Positions 33,980 to 43,726 of a DNA stretch of 64,000 bases are shown here, piece after piece (position 1 is the stretch's first letter; each line of letters begins with the position of its first letter). Source of the stretch: Isoetes taiwanensis (lineage: Eukaryota; Streptophyta; Lycopodiopsida; Isoetales; Isoetaceae); assembly GCA_021234155.1 (NCBI GenBank), contig JAJEKV010000098.1, forward strand, positions 53,742-117,741, written 5' to 3'. The notes beneath the pieces were generated by a model. It ran no database searches. It was given only the letters and a program-made list of their open reading frames with translations, and was not told where the DNA came from. The translations under genes and the position numbers were made by a program.

Positions 33980-33983
33980 CTAT

Positions 33984-34839
33984 GGCTAAAAGAGGTGAGC
34001 AATTTATCGAACTATTTCTTCAAATCTTAATCCACATTCATGCATCTTTGCGGTGACACTCCCATTTTTAGAAAAATAGATAGATGGATTGGGTTTTCTC
34101 AAATTTCAGATTATGGGTCCAATGAATTGGAGCATTAGTGGCAATCTATGGATGTGCAGGTGCCCATAGTTTACATGGGTGACACTCGAGATTTTCTTCC
34201 GGCAGAGGTCACAGATTTCCACCATAGCTCGCTTCAGGCATTGGGTAGAGTAAACCATTAAATGCTTGCCGCGAGTTCACATTACGTTTGAGGAGTTTAG
34301 ATCAGAGTTCATAAACTCTGCTTTTTTATTCTCTCGATTCGATAGAATGGTTGATTATTAATCTTTCCGAACAACAAAGAGGCCAAAATTGAGTCAATCG
34401 TTTATAGCTACAAGCATGCTTCAATGGTTTTGTTGCACTACTTTCTGAGGATGAAGCAACTGCAATATCATGTTACATTTCTAACTTTTTTTTGGATCGG
34501 CGACTTGCAATAGGACCTGGTTTCCTTCCATCTTATTAGAAGTCCGAAACTCTTGAGTGCGGGATTGAATCCAGTGACAAATCTCGATCTTCTTCCGCGT
34601 TCCTTCCGGCGGATAGACTCCATCTATCCGTCTCTGCGATACAAAAAGGATATAAAGCGATTCGAGGGCGGAAAAGCCGAGCAACCAAATTCAACTGAAG
34701 ACCAATTGGCATCGGACCAATCGAGGGCAACCATCATTGCACGCCACGGGCTCTTTGCTTTTCGCGGCGTATGTATTCTCGGAAGTCCAACAGTTGAAAG
34801 AAAAAGTAAACATAAATCCTTTGATTGAAGCTCCAAATT
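33984..34839. other. Spacer with no recognised gene
   Basis: Several overlapping short frames at 34480-34836 on both strands (GC-richer than the surroundings) but no domain, no splice structure and no repeat pairing that I can see. Confidence 0.4.
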
Positions 34840-34930
34840 GATTAGTAGGATTCTATTGGCAAGTAGGATTCTGGGTAGAATTTTGTTGGTAAGTAGGATT
34901 CAGTTGGTAAGTCGGATTCTGTAATGATGG
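34840..34930. repeat. About 20-bp minisatellite (AAGTAGGATTCTG)
   Basis: The unit GGTAAGTAGGATTC or close variants occurs about five times. The minus strand reads as a degenerate Leu-Pro-x-Glu-Ser-Tyr repeat; I take that as a by-product. Confidence 0.8.
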
Positions 34931-36061
34931 ACAAGCACAATCTGCTGGAAGAGACTGACCTGTAATTGATATTTACAAGCAAATGTAAAGAGGACAAATT
35001 TAAACGTAAAATAATTACCCTTACCAACAAATTTAGCTTGTTAAGGACAATTCTACTGACAATCAGACTGTTGCAAATGCAAAGAGCAATTTAAAAGCGA
35101 TGTTGTGCCTCTGAAATTTGAAAGTTCGCCTCTTTTGCAATGGGTTCAATGACTTTGGGCACCTCTTTTGCTTTTCCAACAGCAATGCTCAAGCCTGTCG
35201 CATCTTCTATTTCTTCAAATGATGAATTCCAGACTTCTCTCTCCTCTAGTACCAACACTTTCCTTGAAATTGTTGTTGGCACTTCAACATTCTTATCAGG
35301 CTCACGCACTATGAAAGCAAAGCAACAAAAAAAGGTGAATATACAAGGATTGAGAATGACAACGAAAGAAAGAACTTACTATTTTGGCGCAAGGAAGAAA
35401 TTGCGGACGTATATAAGATTCTCCACCAGCCTTAAGACTTGCTTGCATTGCCATCATTAGTTGTTTATCAGAATGATCATAATTGCGTAGTGTTTCTACT
35501 CGTTTGTGGCCAGTCAAGTCTTTCAGATTATCATAATACCTTGTAAATGACCCTTTGTAATGGCATAATGACGCAAGCAAACATTTGAGACACGAAAACC
35601 TGAAACAGAAAACAGAAGAAAAAACCATTTATTAAAGCTAAACATTAAGAATAATACACAAAAATAAAAACCACTTACCAAGTAAATTACTCATGTGTTT
35701 TTCGACAGTAGCAACTTTATTAATACCTAAATTGCAACTTGCATACCAAATTGCATTTCCTCCTGCTATGCTAGTCTTGGCTGCCAAAAGAAGATGACGC
35801 TCTGAAATATCCTCATGAGGAGCAATTGGTGGTAAACAAGAGAAATATTTTGTAAATGTCATATACACATCAGCATTCTATTCTATTCTATTAATGTGTT
35901 CATAAACCTCAACAGGTTTTCTAATATCTGATTCCTTGCAATTGTTAATATTTCCAGGGTGATTCTTTGAGGGCTTCTGCATAAACCTACAACATAAGAA
36001 AGGGATTCAGAAATAAATCAGAATATCAAATAGGGATAATAAGGAACAACAAAGAACTAAC

Positions 36062-36394
36062 CTTACAAAACGACCATAATGGTCTTCAAGAAGTTCAAAT
36101 TCAACAAATTTTGTCTCATATAACTTCCTACCGCCACGGATTAGAAAGTTTATCATGCAATAAAGCATAAAACGATTTAACAACCCATTTGGTGTTGATA
36201 ACGAAAACTCTTCTGCGGACAAAAGTTTCATAAGATTCAAGCGTTGCTTCCTTGACTGGGCAGCAACAATTTTTGCAATGACATGATTTGCTGCCTCCTT
36301 GGCAGCTGCAAAGAAGGGATGCTCAAAAATATTAATATCAGGCTCGTCCATTGCTGTTTCCCATATCCGAGTTCTACGTCCCTCTCTCAACAAT
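36062..36394 (-). pseudogene. Tyrosine recombinase exon with first catalytic Arg
   Basis: An uninterrupted exon between an acceptor (TTTGATTTCAG just before 36394) and a donor (GTTAGT at 36061-36056). It joins in frame to the upstream exon (donor GTAAGT at 36639) and to the downstream exon (acceptor TTATGTTGTAG just before 35986). It encodes the region from LLREGRRTRIWETA to LEDHYGRFV, including the Arg of IRGG. The matching phases at both junctions are good evidence that the introns are real. Confidence 0.85.
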
Positions 36395-36639
36395 CTGAAA
36401 TCAAATAATGCTTTGATAGCTACAATAATGTTTAAAATCTGCTATAAAACCTGCTATAAATCTGCTACAATAATACAATAAATCTATAATGCTATAAAAT
36501 CTGCTACAATCAATAGTGCTATAAATCTACAATAATACAATAAAATCTGCTATAAATAATCTGCTATAAATCTGCTACAATAATGTTTAAAATCTGCTAT
36601 AATAATGTCCAACAATAAAATCTGCTACAACAAACTTAC
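36395..36639 (-). repeat. Intron filled with CTGCTATAAAT-type repeats
   Basis: 245 bases bounded by GTAAGT and CAG on the minus strand. About half consists of CTGCTATAAA, TCTGCTACAATAAT and variants repeated ten or so times. Repeat expansion in the intron of the recombinase gene. Confidence 0.75.
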
Positions 36640-37399
36640 CTCCCAAAAGTGGTCAAGAAATCTTTAATTATCGTAGCTCTGTAGGGTTTCCCATTTTTTT
36701 GCACAATTTGTTGGATAAAGAAGACTAGATGCTGTCCAAATTCTCTCATGTCTGTTAGATTGAATTCTTGAATGCGTTTTTGGCATGTTGATGCACCAAA
36801 ATGAGCACCATATCTGTTCCTCCACTCATAATATCTTTGTGCATATGCCTCATCTTTCCTTTTTGTTGAAGCCTTCTTATCAAATCTAAGACACACCTAC
36901 TCATCAATCTCAAGAAATCCACATTTTTTGCTTTTTCCAAGCTCTTCATTTTCAAAGTCTGAGTCTGAATCAAGGAAATCAATTGGTAATGGTAGAGCCT
37001 CTGGTATTTCTTCCTCATTCACATGCTTTTGAATCCTCTCAGGCTTCTCTAACGAATTTCCATCCAAAGCAATGCCTTTCATCTTGGCTGCTTCTTTTTC
37101 TGTCCTTTTGCAGTCTCTCCTTGTTTTTTTTTTTGTCCTCCTAAGTTTTCTCCTACAGAGTCTTCAAACTCTTCTCCGATGGAAAATGATGGAACATCCA
37201 TAGTAGACTGCATAAAGCACATAAGAATGTTAAAGTCTAGTCTACAAACGAAAAAGCGATTAAAGATTTTGAAAGCAGAGCCAAAACTTACACAAATCGC
37301 CAAAAGCGGAGCTCAAAAACCTAAAACTGTTCAGAACGGCAAAAAAAAATGGAATAGGGAGTCTTCGGCATCAATCTTCCTCTAAAAAAGTAATCACAA

Positions 37400-37525
37400 G
37401 CTCGCATCCGGCATCTGGCATTCGGCATCTGGCATCCGGCATCCTGGTGCCTACATCCTTTGCCAGATTTGAGGCACCTACATCCTTTCCCGGATCAAAG
37501 GTAAACTTTCGGATCGGTTTGTTAA
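37400..37525. repeat. GGCATCTGGCAT short repeats
   Basis: CCGGCATC, CTGGCAT and TTCGGCAT words recur between 37405 and 37445, followed by two copies of CCTACATCCTTTGCC or CCTACATCCTTTCCC. No gene. Confidence 0.7.
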
Positions 37526-37642
37526 AAGGAATACGGCCTTCTCCCTCGTGTGTTATGCTAAAAAAATTGAGCCATTTTGTGCATGGCCAAAACGACCCTC
37601 AATTTTTTAGCATAACACACTCCGGAGTTAGGCCGTTATCCC
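37526..37642. repeat. Foldback element, about 115 bp
   Basis: Inner arms 37548-37571 and 37598-37620 (GTGTGTTATGCTAAAAAA, then TTGAG, against its reverse complement) pair with one indel around a 26-base loop. Outer arms at 37528-37539 and 37630-37641 share an ACGGCCT core. It has the look of a miniature foldback or MITE. Confidence 0.85.
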
Positions 37643-38234
37643 TCTCATATTTTCCCTTTCCACATAATTGTAACTACACAAAAGAAACCATTTTATGGTG
37701 ATCCATAATGGCCACAATCTAAGCCAGGAGGTAAGTTGGTAATTATCAGTAAGTAGGTTGGTAAAGTGCTTAGGTAGTGTATCAATGATCAATTCTCCAT
37801 AGGGTTTGTAGGAAACATCCACGAGTAAATTCTATACAATTGCAAATGTTGTTGTAGCAATTGTTGGAAGTACGTAGGTAGTATATCAATGATCAATTCT
37901 CTAAAGGGTTTGTACGAAACTTCCACGAGTAAATGTTATTAAATTTGCAAGCGTTGTCGTTAGCAATTGTTGGGGCGCTTTTGAACACGATATGCAAAAT
38001 CATCTCTTGATTATAAATTGCTTATGAAGCTAAATATCCAAAACCGCTTATGAAGAGGATTTTTTCAAACCTTTTTCAGATTTTCAATAGAACTGGTTTG
38101 TTGATTTCCCTCCTGGTTTGGGTAACATTACAATTATTTCGAAGTCAAATAGACGTAATCCTTTAAAAAGTAGGCAATGCAATGTCAAAGGTTATATGTT
38201 AATAGTGGGTCTAAACTGATAGGTTTGGAACCAA
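37643..38234. repeat. Spacer with 104-bp tandem duplication
   Basis: Copies at 37771-37867 and 37875-37974 share TAGGTAGT(G/A)TATCAATG, ATCAATTCTC, CCACGAGTAAAT and a GTAGCAATTGTTGG or GTTAGCAATTGTTGG end. The rest of the stretch is unremarkable. Confidence 0.85.
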
Positions 38235-38277
38235 AGAAATGTTCGCGGCGGCCAAGGCCGCCGCGATAAATTTCTTG
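38235..38277. repeat. GC palindrome in an AT hairpin
   Basis: CGCGGCGGCC, AA, GGCCGCCGCG (38244-38265) is a perfect 22-base inverted repeat. The flanks AAGAAAT and ATTTCTT extend the stem. A decayed copy with the same flanks lies at 51391-51435. Confidence 0.9.
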
Positions 38278-38713
38278 TATTTGATAATTTGTTTCATGAA
38301 ATTACAAACAAGTCATGTAAGATAACATATTTATCCCATTCCAAATTTATCGTCTATAGAATTCATAGGTTGTATTTCGTTGGTCTTCTTATGACCTTAT
38401 GGAGTGTGCCACGCCCTTATAAATGCTTCTATTATAGTATTGCTACTTAGTTTGATGTATCATGCTGCAGGTAAAATATCTAATACTTGACCTACTACTA
38501 TTTCCACGCATTTTTGCTCCCATCTTGACATATTGCAAGGTGTTTGAACATGGATGATTGCTTAGGATTAATATTCTTTCAAGTTAAAGCACATTAAGAA
38601 ACGTGCCGGGCATTAGTAGTGGACGTGTGAAGGCATTTATGTGTGTTAGTCGTGGTTGTATCATGAACGTGTGCAATGCATCCAAGGGAGTATATGCTTA
38701 GGGCAGTATATGT
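38278..38713. other. Spacer, nothing recognised
   Basis: AT-rich sequence without a domain or repeat that I can support. Confidence 0.5.
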
Positions 38714-39027
38714 TTAGGTGCAATAGACAGATATAGACATGGAACAAACTTTACCTTTAAAGTGTACACATATTATGAAGTATAAACAAAATCTTAAACA
38801 AATATACTGGGTCTTTATCATAAATACTGTATCGACTTTCCATGTCAGACAACTTTCGAGTTTCATAACAATTAGATGACCATCTTGCATCAAGATTGTG
38901 CCAAAGCCATACAACTTGCATCAACATATAACAAGTAAAGTAGACCAAACATTGACAAACGTAAAACGAAAGAATTAACCATGGCATCCTCTAAAACTTG
39001 AAAAGCCAATTGATGATTATGATTGCA

Positions 39028-39466
39028 TTAGAAAGGAATATCTTTTTGTAGCAACAAATAAAGATCTGAGGCTAGATGAGCAAAATTTTGTACAAACTTC
39101 CTATAATATCTGCATAAGCTCAAAAAGGAACGTAATGCAGCAACCGATGTCGGTATCAGTAAATCTAATATCTCATAAGCCCAAAAAAGAACATAATGCA
39201 GCAACCGATGTCGGTGGCAAATCCACAATTAATTGTACCTTATTGGAATCCACTTTAAGACCCTCAGTATGACCCAAATTTCAATTGCACTGAGTCATAG
39301 ACCCCTCCTTTAGTCGACGAAAAACCTCTCGCAAATGCAAATAATAGTCTTCCTTGGACTTACTAAGAACTAACATGTCATCAAAGAAAACAACAATATA
39401 AGCACCATGCGCATCTTCAAATCTTTGCCCCATTAACCTCGCAAAGAAGCTAGTGCAATCGAACAC
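39028..39466 (-). pseudogene. Gypsy reverse transcriptase fragment
   Basis: FFARLMGQRFEDAHGAYIVV, then FFDDMLVLSKSKEDYYLHL, carries the Asp pair of motif C (usual form FLDD or YIDD). After a frame break it continues with the conserved P-x-S-V-x-x-L-R-S-F-L block and YYRKFVQNFAHLASDL. A 61-bp duplication (39109-39154 and 39170-39215) interrupts the connection region. Inactive. Confidence 0.85.
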
Positions 39467-39519
39467 AAGCTACTTTCTTACTTTTGTCCTCTTTCTTAGT
39501 CCTTTACTTGAAAACATAC

Positions 39520-40427
39520 TTAAGGTCATTTCCCACTTGCCATTAAGTTAAGTTAAATAGGACAAATAACTGGAACTTGCTTTTCCACTGACCCTTAAGT
39601 TAATATCAGTTAAGTTAATTCCAGTTAATTTTTAACCGTTCATTAACTTAACGGAGCATCCTTCTCACTAGAAAAAGTTAAGTTATTTTTTTAACCAAAT
39701 TTAAAAATATTTAACTTAAGTGACCTAAGCAAGGTCCACTTAACTTTTAAATTTTTGGTTAAGCATTAAGCTAACTTAACTACAAGTGAGAAATGGTTCC
39801 AGTTAGGTTAGACTCTTAAATCGTAATTTTGACAAGGAGGCCAATTAGTTGACCGTGTCTTATTAGTTTGATAGATTGAATAAAAAACATTAAAATAGGA
39901 GGTGGATTTTAAGAATTTTATGATTAATTGACTGGTCACGTAGTACTTGACTAGAAAGTATTAAAATGGAGAGAGTTGACTACAAGTCAACTGATTGGTG
40001 AGAAAGTGTCTAAGTTAACCAAAAGTCAACTCATTGACTAGAGAGCCAACCACTTTACTAGATTTTACTAGGTAGTCAAACAATTCACAAAAATAGTAAC
40101 TTGACAAAAAGGTCATGTCCTCTATTTAACTTAACCGTATCTCTTAACTGAAGTGAGAAACGAACACATTTATCTCTAACCTAACAAAACTTCTTAACTG
40201 CTAGTGTGAAGCACAAGCTCATTATAAAGGTTAGGTTAAGTTGATTTCATGAGCTTAACCTAAGTGGTCCATAATTGGTATAGTGTGAATGCATATCTTC
40301 ACAATCTTTTAAGTTAGTCTTATCTTAATGACTTTAATGGGAAATCACAACCTACTTTCCGTTAAGTTAAGAGATAACCAATTGGTTAAGTTAACCTAAC
40401 CTAATTGCGAGTGGGAAACTACCCTTA
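39520..40427. mobile_element. 0.9 kb inverted-repeat element rich in TTAAGTTAA
   Basis: The left end (TTAAGGTCATTTCCCACTT, then GCCATTAAGTTAAGTTAA) matches the reverse complement of the right end (TAAGGGTAGTTTCCCACTC, then GCAATTAGGTTAGGTTAA). The interior has dozens of GTTAAGTTAA, TTAACTTAA and AACCTAAC words in both orientations, and inner copies of the GTGAGAAA word next to them. There is no open frame of note. It lies between the Gypsy zinc knuckle and reverse transcriptase, where protease should be, so it inserted into or replaced that part. Confidence 0.7.
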
Positions 40428-40446
40428 GTTTCTTTACTTTCCATTT

Positions 40447-40710
40447 TTACTTCTCGAGATAAGTAGGACATTCATAAAAATTATGGTCGGTTGAATAACA
40501 TACAAAACACTTATTCTCTCGCATTAGCAGGATCTTGTGTGCATGGTAAGATTCCTTCGGCTCCTTAGCCCCAAAGCCACTCGCCTCTTTCACAGACACC
40601 TTGAGGCCTCGTTGAGTGTTAATTGCTTTCATTATCTGCAAGCATGCGTGCAGTTGTTTGAATTGCCCCAGACCCTGTCGCAGACCCCATTGGTTTCTTC
40701 CAAAAGCCAC
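40447..40710 (-). pseudogene. Gypsy gag zinc knuckle with internal duplication
   Basis: The C-terminal part reads KCFVCYSTDHNFYECP (Cys-x2-Cys-x4-His-x4-Cys). A nearly perfect 60-base stretch (CCAAAGCCACTCGCC to AATTGCTTTCAT on the plus strand) is present at 40571-40632 and again at 40703-40762, so the gag frame carries a duplicated block. Confidence 0.75.
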
Positions 40711-41093
40711 TCGCCTCTTTCACAGACACCTTGAGGCCTCGTTGAGTGTTAATTGCTTTCATGAGGGCCAAACCTTCCTCTTCTACTTTCTCTGCCTATT
40801 CTGAGGCTTCGCCAAAAGAAATATTTGCAACTTGAAGAACGAACTTCTCCCCGCCCAAAGATGAGCGTCACCCATGAGTTTTTCGGACTTGTCGATTATT
40901 GTTTTACTAAGCTAGAGTCCCTTCTTTAAAACACGGGCAGCGAAGGCTCGAACTGTTTCCACGTTTCCTTGGGCCATTTATTCCATTCAGCGATAAGATC
41001 TCGGCTCCCAATTATGGCTCAAAAACAATCTTTAGATTGCTTTTCAAATTCGGCAAAAGGCATTAATGGGCGGAGATCGGTAGGTTGGTCCTT

Positions 41094-41369
41094 CTAGATC
41101 AGTCCCTTTGCAACACCATCTAGATGGAGATCAACGGAATATAATTGAGTGCTTCCGTCATCCTTGGTTTTGGCAAAATATGAATTCAAATCCCACAGCC
41201 ATGTGAAAAGCCCATCTGCATCAGAATATGTTTTGACTTCAATTTTGACATTGGCACAAATCTTGATGCCACTATGTGGACGCTCTGCGGCCCAGAATTT
41301 GCAAGCATGCCACCGTGCATTGAATAGACTCCAGCTCTTATAACTCAGCAAGAGCATCGGCAACTGCAA
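41094..41369 (-). pseudogene. Gypsy gag-like frame
   Basis: 91 codons with a Trp/Phe-rich part (LFTWLWDLNSYFAKT) resembling the retrotransposon gag pattern W-L-x-x-x-x-x-Y-F. Lies about 110 bases inside the primer site, which fits the position of gag. Confidence 0.6.
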
Positions 41370-41475
41370 GTTTCTTCTTCATGAGCGAATATCATTCTCT
41401 AACTCAAACAGTTTCTCCTTGAGTTCCTCTTCTTTAAAGTTAGGATTTAGGAAGAATTGACCATTGAAACTTGTT

Positions 41476-41486
41476 GCTCGATACCA
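41476..41486 (-). other. Primer binding site (TGGTATCGAGC)
   Basis: Minus-strand TGGTATCGAGC, the third occurrence of this 11-mer. It marks the LTR boundary of the Gypsy remnant near 41487. Confidence 0.7.
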
Positions 41487-41487
41487 C

Positions 41488-43095
41488 TAAAAGCGGACTC
41501 TTGGCGTTGCAAGCTATCTTACCACCCAAGCTGCGAGCTCGGCCCAAATATAACTACCCTTGAGCTTCTCCCCAAGCAATTGTATAGCTTGCATGCCCTT
41601 TGGTCCCAAAAGGACCATACCTTCCTTTGGACCAAAGGCCCAAAGACCCCACGTGACCCAAAAAGGCCCAAGGCCTTTCCATGCCCTTGGTATGTTGCAA
41701 TTGTGCTCTTTGTCATTTGGCTTACGTAGGTTCTTATTAGTAAAGGAGGCGATCAAAGCGGATGTGAAGCAACAACATGCTAAATTCGATGTCTCGGATA
41801 ATAGTTTTACGTTGATATATGGTTTTACAAATTCCACCCAATTTGCATCAATGAGAGATATACCGGTGGCGAGAGTGTGTTTTCATGTTTCTTCTTTGTC
41901 GTTTTCGTTTCATGGTTCTTGTTGGGTTTTGGGGTTATTAATGGTTTGAAAGGGGGTTTTGTTTTGTGTTGTATATTAGAGTTAGCAAAACAACCTGGAA
42001 AGAAGCAACAATGAGTGCAAAAGTCGACCTTGCATGAAGTTCCATGGCTTCATTCTATGCGTTGAAATTTGTTCTTGGGTTTGCCCCAAAATGAAGCAAA
42101 CGGACTTCCCCAATTCCTCGGATCAACGGGGCTCATTGTATACAATTTTTTTCTAATGCATCAGAATGAGAAAATGGAAAACAGGCACCTGAATCGTGCA
42201 AAAGAATGACGGGCACTTGGTAATGCATCGTGGAATTTTTAGCGAAGATGGAGAAACCCTGCATGGCATAGTTCTATTCAAACCCCTGCAATTTCAAAGA
42301 TGGTGACGACCACGGAGCCAATGTTCTTCCGGAGTCAACAAGGCTTTTACCGAAATTTCAAAAGAATCCAATCACGCATTCGACCACACAAGGCCTTTGC
42401 TTAGTTTTAGGGGTGCGGGCATTGCATTTTATATTTAACAAAGCGACAAAATGAGGAGCTCAAAGCTCCAAAACTGCAATCTTTAGGGAGCTGTAACATG
42501 TAACACAGTAACTGTTCCGGGATTCAGAACTCTGATGTTCAGAAACGGGCACATCAGCACAAAGGGCCAGAGAATGGGCAAAATCAATGTTTAACCTAAC
42601 CTAGAATGCGCCTCGATATTGTCGAACAATTGAAAAAAGCAAGCTTTGTGCATGTTTTTGCTGCACCCTTTGCTTGCTTGTTGCATGTCTTGAGTCTCGG
42701 GGACGGTCCGTCGCTGCTGCCGCTTTTCGCTTCAAAATTTGCTCTAAATGCAAAAATCGGGTGGCATTAAGCGGATCGGGGGTATTTGCGAGGGATATTT
42801 AGTGAGCAGGTGGGCCTTCAATATTTGGGTCAAAGATTAGTTGGGTGCGAACTCTGCCTGCGTTTTGCCGCCTTGGCGGGTGATCACGCTGTAGATTTGT
42901 CGCGAAAAGTTTTACACGATGATCTACATTTTGTGCAACAAAATTTTCAGAACCTCAAGTAAAGTGAATACGCCAATACACCGGCGGCCGCAAATCCAAA
43001 AGCCCTTTGCATGGCGGGGATATTGCAAAACTTCAATTTTGCCACGAGAGGCATCCGAAGTGAAGTTGGCGCACGGAATCCAAGCACGGAGTTAA
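41488..43095. other. Probable Gypsy LTR remnant, then spacer
   Basis: The stretch from 41488 should be the 5' LTR of the minus-strand Gypsy, but the paired LTR is not in view. Short frames at 41457-41949 on both strands overlap each other and show no domain. 41950-43095 shows nothing I can name. Confidence 0.35.
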
Positions 43096-43726
43096 GGCAA
43101 TTATCCCATTTCTAACCAACTTGGGTCATACAAAATGTGCTTGTTAAGTATACCCTTGAAAAACTTGGTAAGCTGAACTGTTGCACCGAAATGCAATTGA
43201 TATGTTTCTTTGTATTGCAGGGTCACTCAATTATTATTTACACCAGGAGCTGCTATTGTAGATGCAAATAGGAGGCAAAAAGTGCTTGAAGTTGTACGGT
43301 CCAGTAGAACTATGATACCAATTTGAAAATTGTGATTATTCTTAAAGAAGTCTTGTTTTCTTCTCAGATCTGTTGCCTTTCACAACAAACCAATGCACAT
43401 GTAGTTTTTAATGAGCTCCTCACATCATCTATAAAAGAACTTCATAGAAGGGATGGAACAATTAAAAGGCATCTCTATACGCCATAAATAAAGACATCAT
43501 AAGATCACAGTTATTGTCAACAAAAGGACTACCATGGGCACATTATTTATTCACATTGAACAACAATCTTTCAACAACGAATAAACTGCATCCAATGCAC
43601 ATATAGACAAACCATGCATTTGCAAGAAACAAAAAGTTATAGCCATGAGTAGAAAAAATGCAATAACAAGACCTTAATCATGGGGCAATTATCCCATTTC
43701 TAACCAACTTTGGGTCATACAAAATG
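43096..43726. repeat. 42-bp direct repeats 588 bases apart
   Basis: GGCAATTATCCCATTTCTAA, then CCAACTTGGGTCATACAAAA and TG, at 43096-43137 and again at 43684-43726 with one added T. The intervening DNA has one exon-like scrap near 43221-43305 (TTGTATTGCAG, then a frame VTQLLFTPGAAIVDANRRQK) that I cannot assign. Confidence 0.7.

Larger units (their letters stand above)
35091..37303 (-). pseudogene. Crypton-like (DUF3504-type) tyrosine recombinase, intron-containing, broken
   Basis: Family role, from Cryptons and their domesticated relatives: DNA cutting and rejoining through a catalytic Tyr. Exons with consensus splice sites: 36640-37082 or further upstream, 36062-36394, 35679-35986, about 35381-35598, and about 35091-35310. 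Domain evidence: LLSAEEFSLSTPNGLLNRFM, then INFLIRGGRKLYE (first catalytic Arg, in the family's F-x-L-R-G pattern), FELLEDHYGRFV, a degraded H-x-x-R box (SNVCLRHYAIT, His replaced), and DLTGHKRVETLRNYDHSD with the second His region and the Tyr. The N-terminal part is acidic and lysine-rich. Breaks: an A11 run near 37127-37137 shifts frame, TAG at 36897-36899, TAG at 35878-35880, and a frameshift within the exon at 35381-35598. No reverse transcriptase is next to it, which argues against DIRS or Ngaro. It could be a Crypton copy or a dead host gene derived from one. Confidence 0.82.
38714..41487 (-). mobile_element. Gypsy-type LTR retrotransposon remnant
   Basis: Minus-strand order from right to left: primer site (41476-41486), gag-like frame (41369-41094), CCHC zinc knuckle (KCFVCYSTDHNFYEC near 40540-40500), an unrelated insertion (39520-40427), reverse transcriptase end with the catalytic FFDD motif (39466-39281), the RT/RNase H connection (SVAALRSFLSLCRYYRKFVQ near 39160) and RNase H start (FGTILMQDGHLI, then ETRKLSDMESRYSIYDK, 38910-38780). 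Protease and most of the polymerase fingers are missing, and nothing of integrase is seen. The right LTR should begin near 41490 but I could not pair it. Confidence 0.8.

Noticed and set aside
34481-34836. Four overlapping frames on both strands
   Set aside because: They exclude each other, none shows a domain and no splice sites join them.
36755-37018. Minus-strand 87-codon frame over the recombinase N-terminal exon
   Set aside because: It is a shifted-frame shadow of the recombinase exon, which reads through in the other frame with one TAG and matches the splice phase.
39520-40427. Reading the TTAA-rich block as a scaffold attachment region or origin
   Set aside because: The mirrored ends and position inside a Gypsy copy are better explained by an inserted element; there is no evidence for the other roles.
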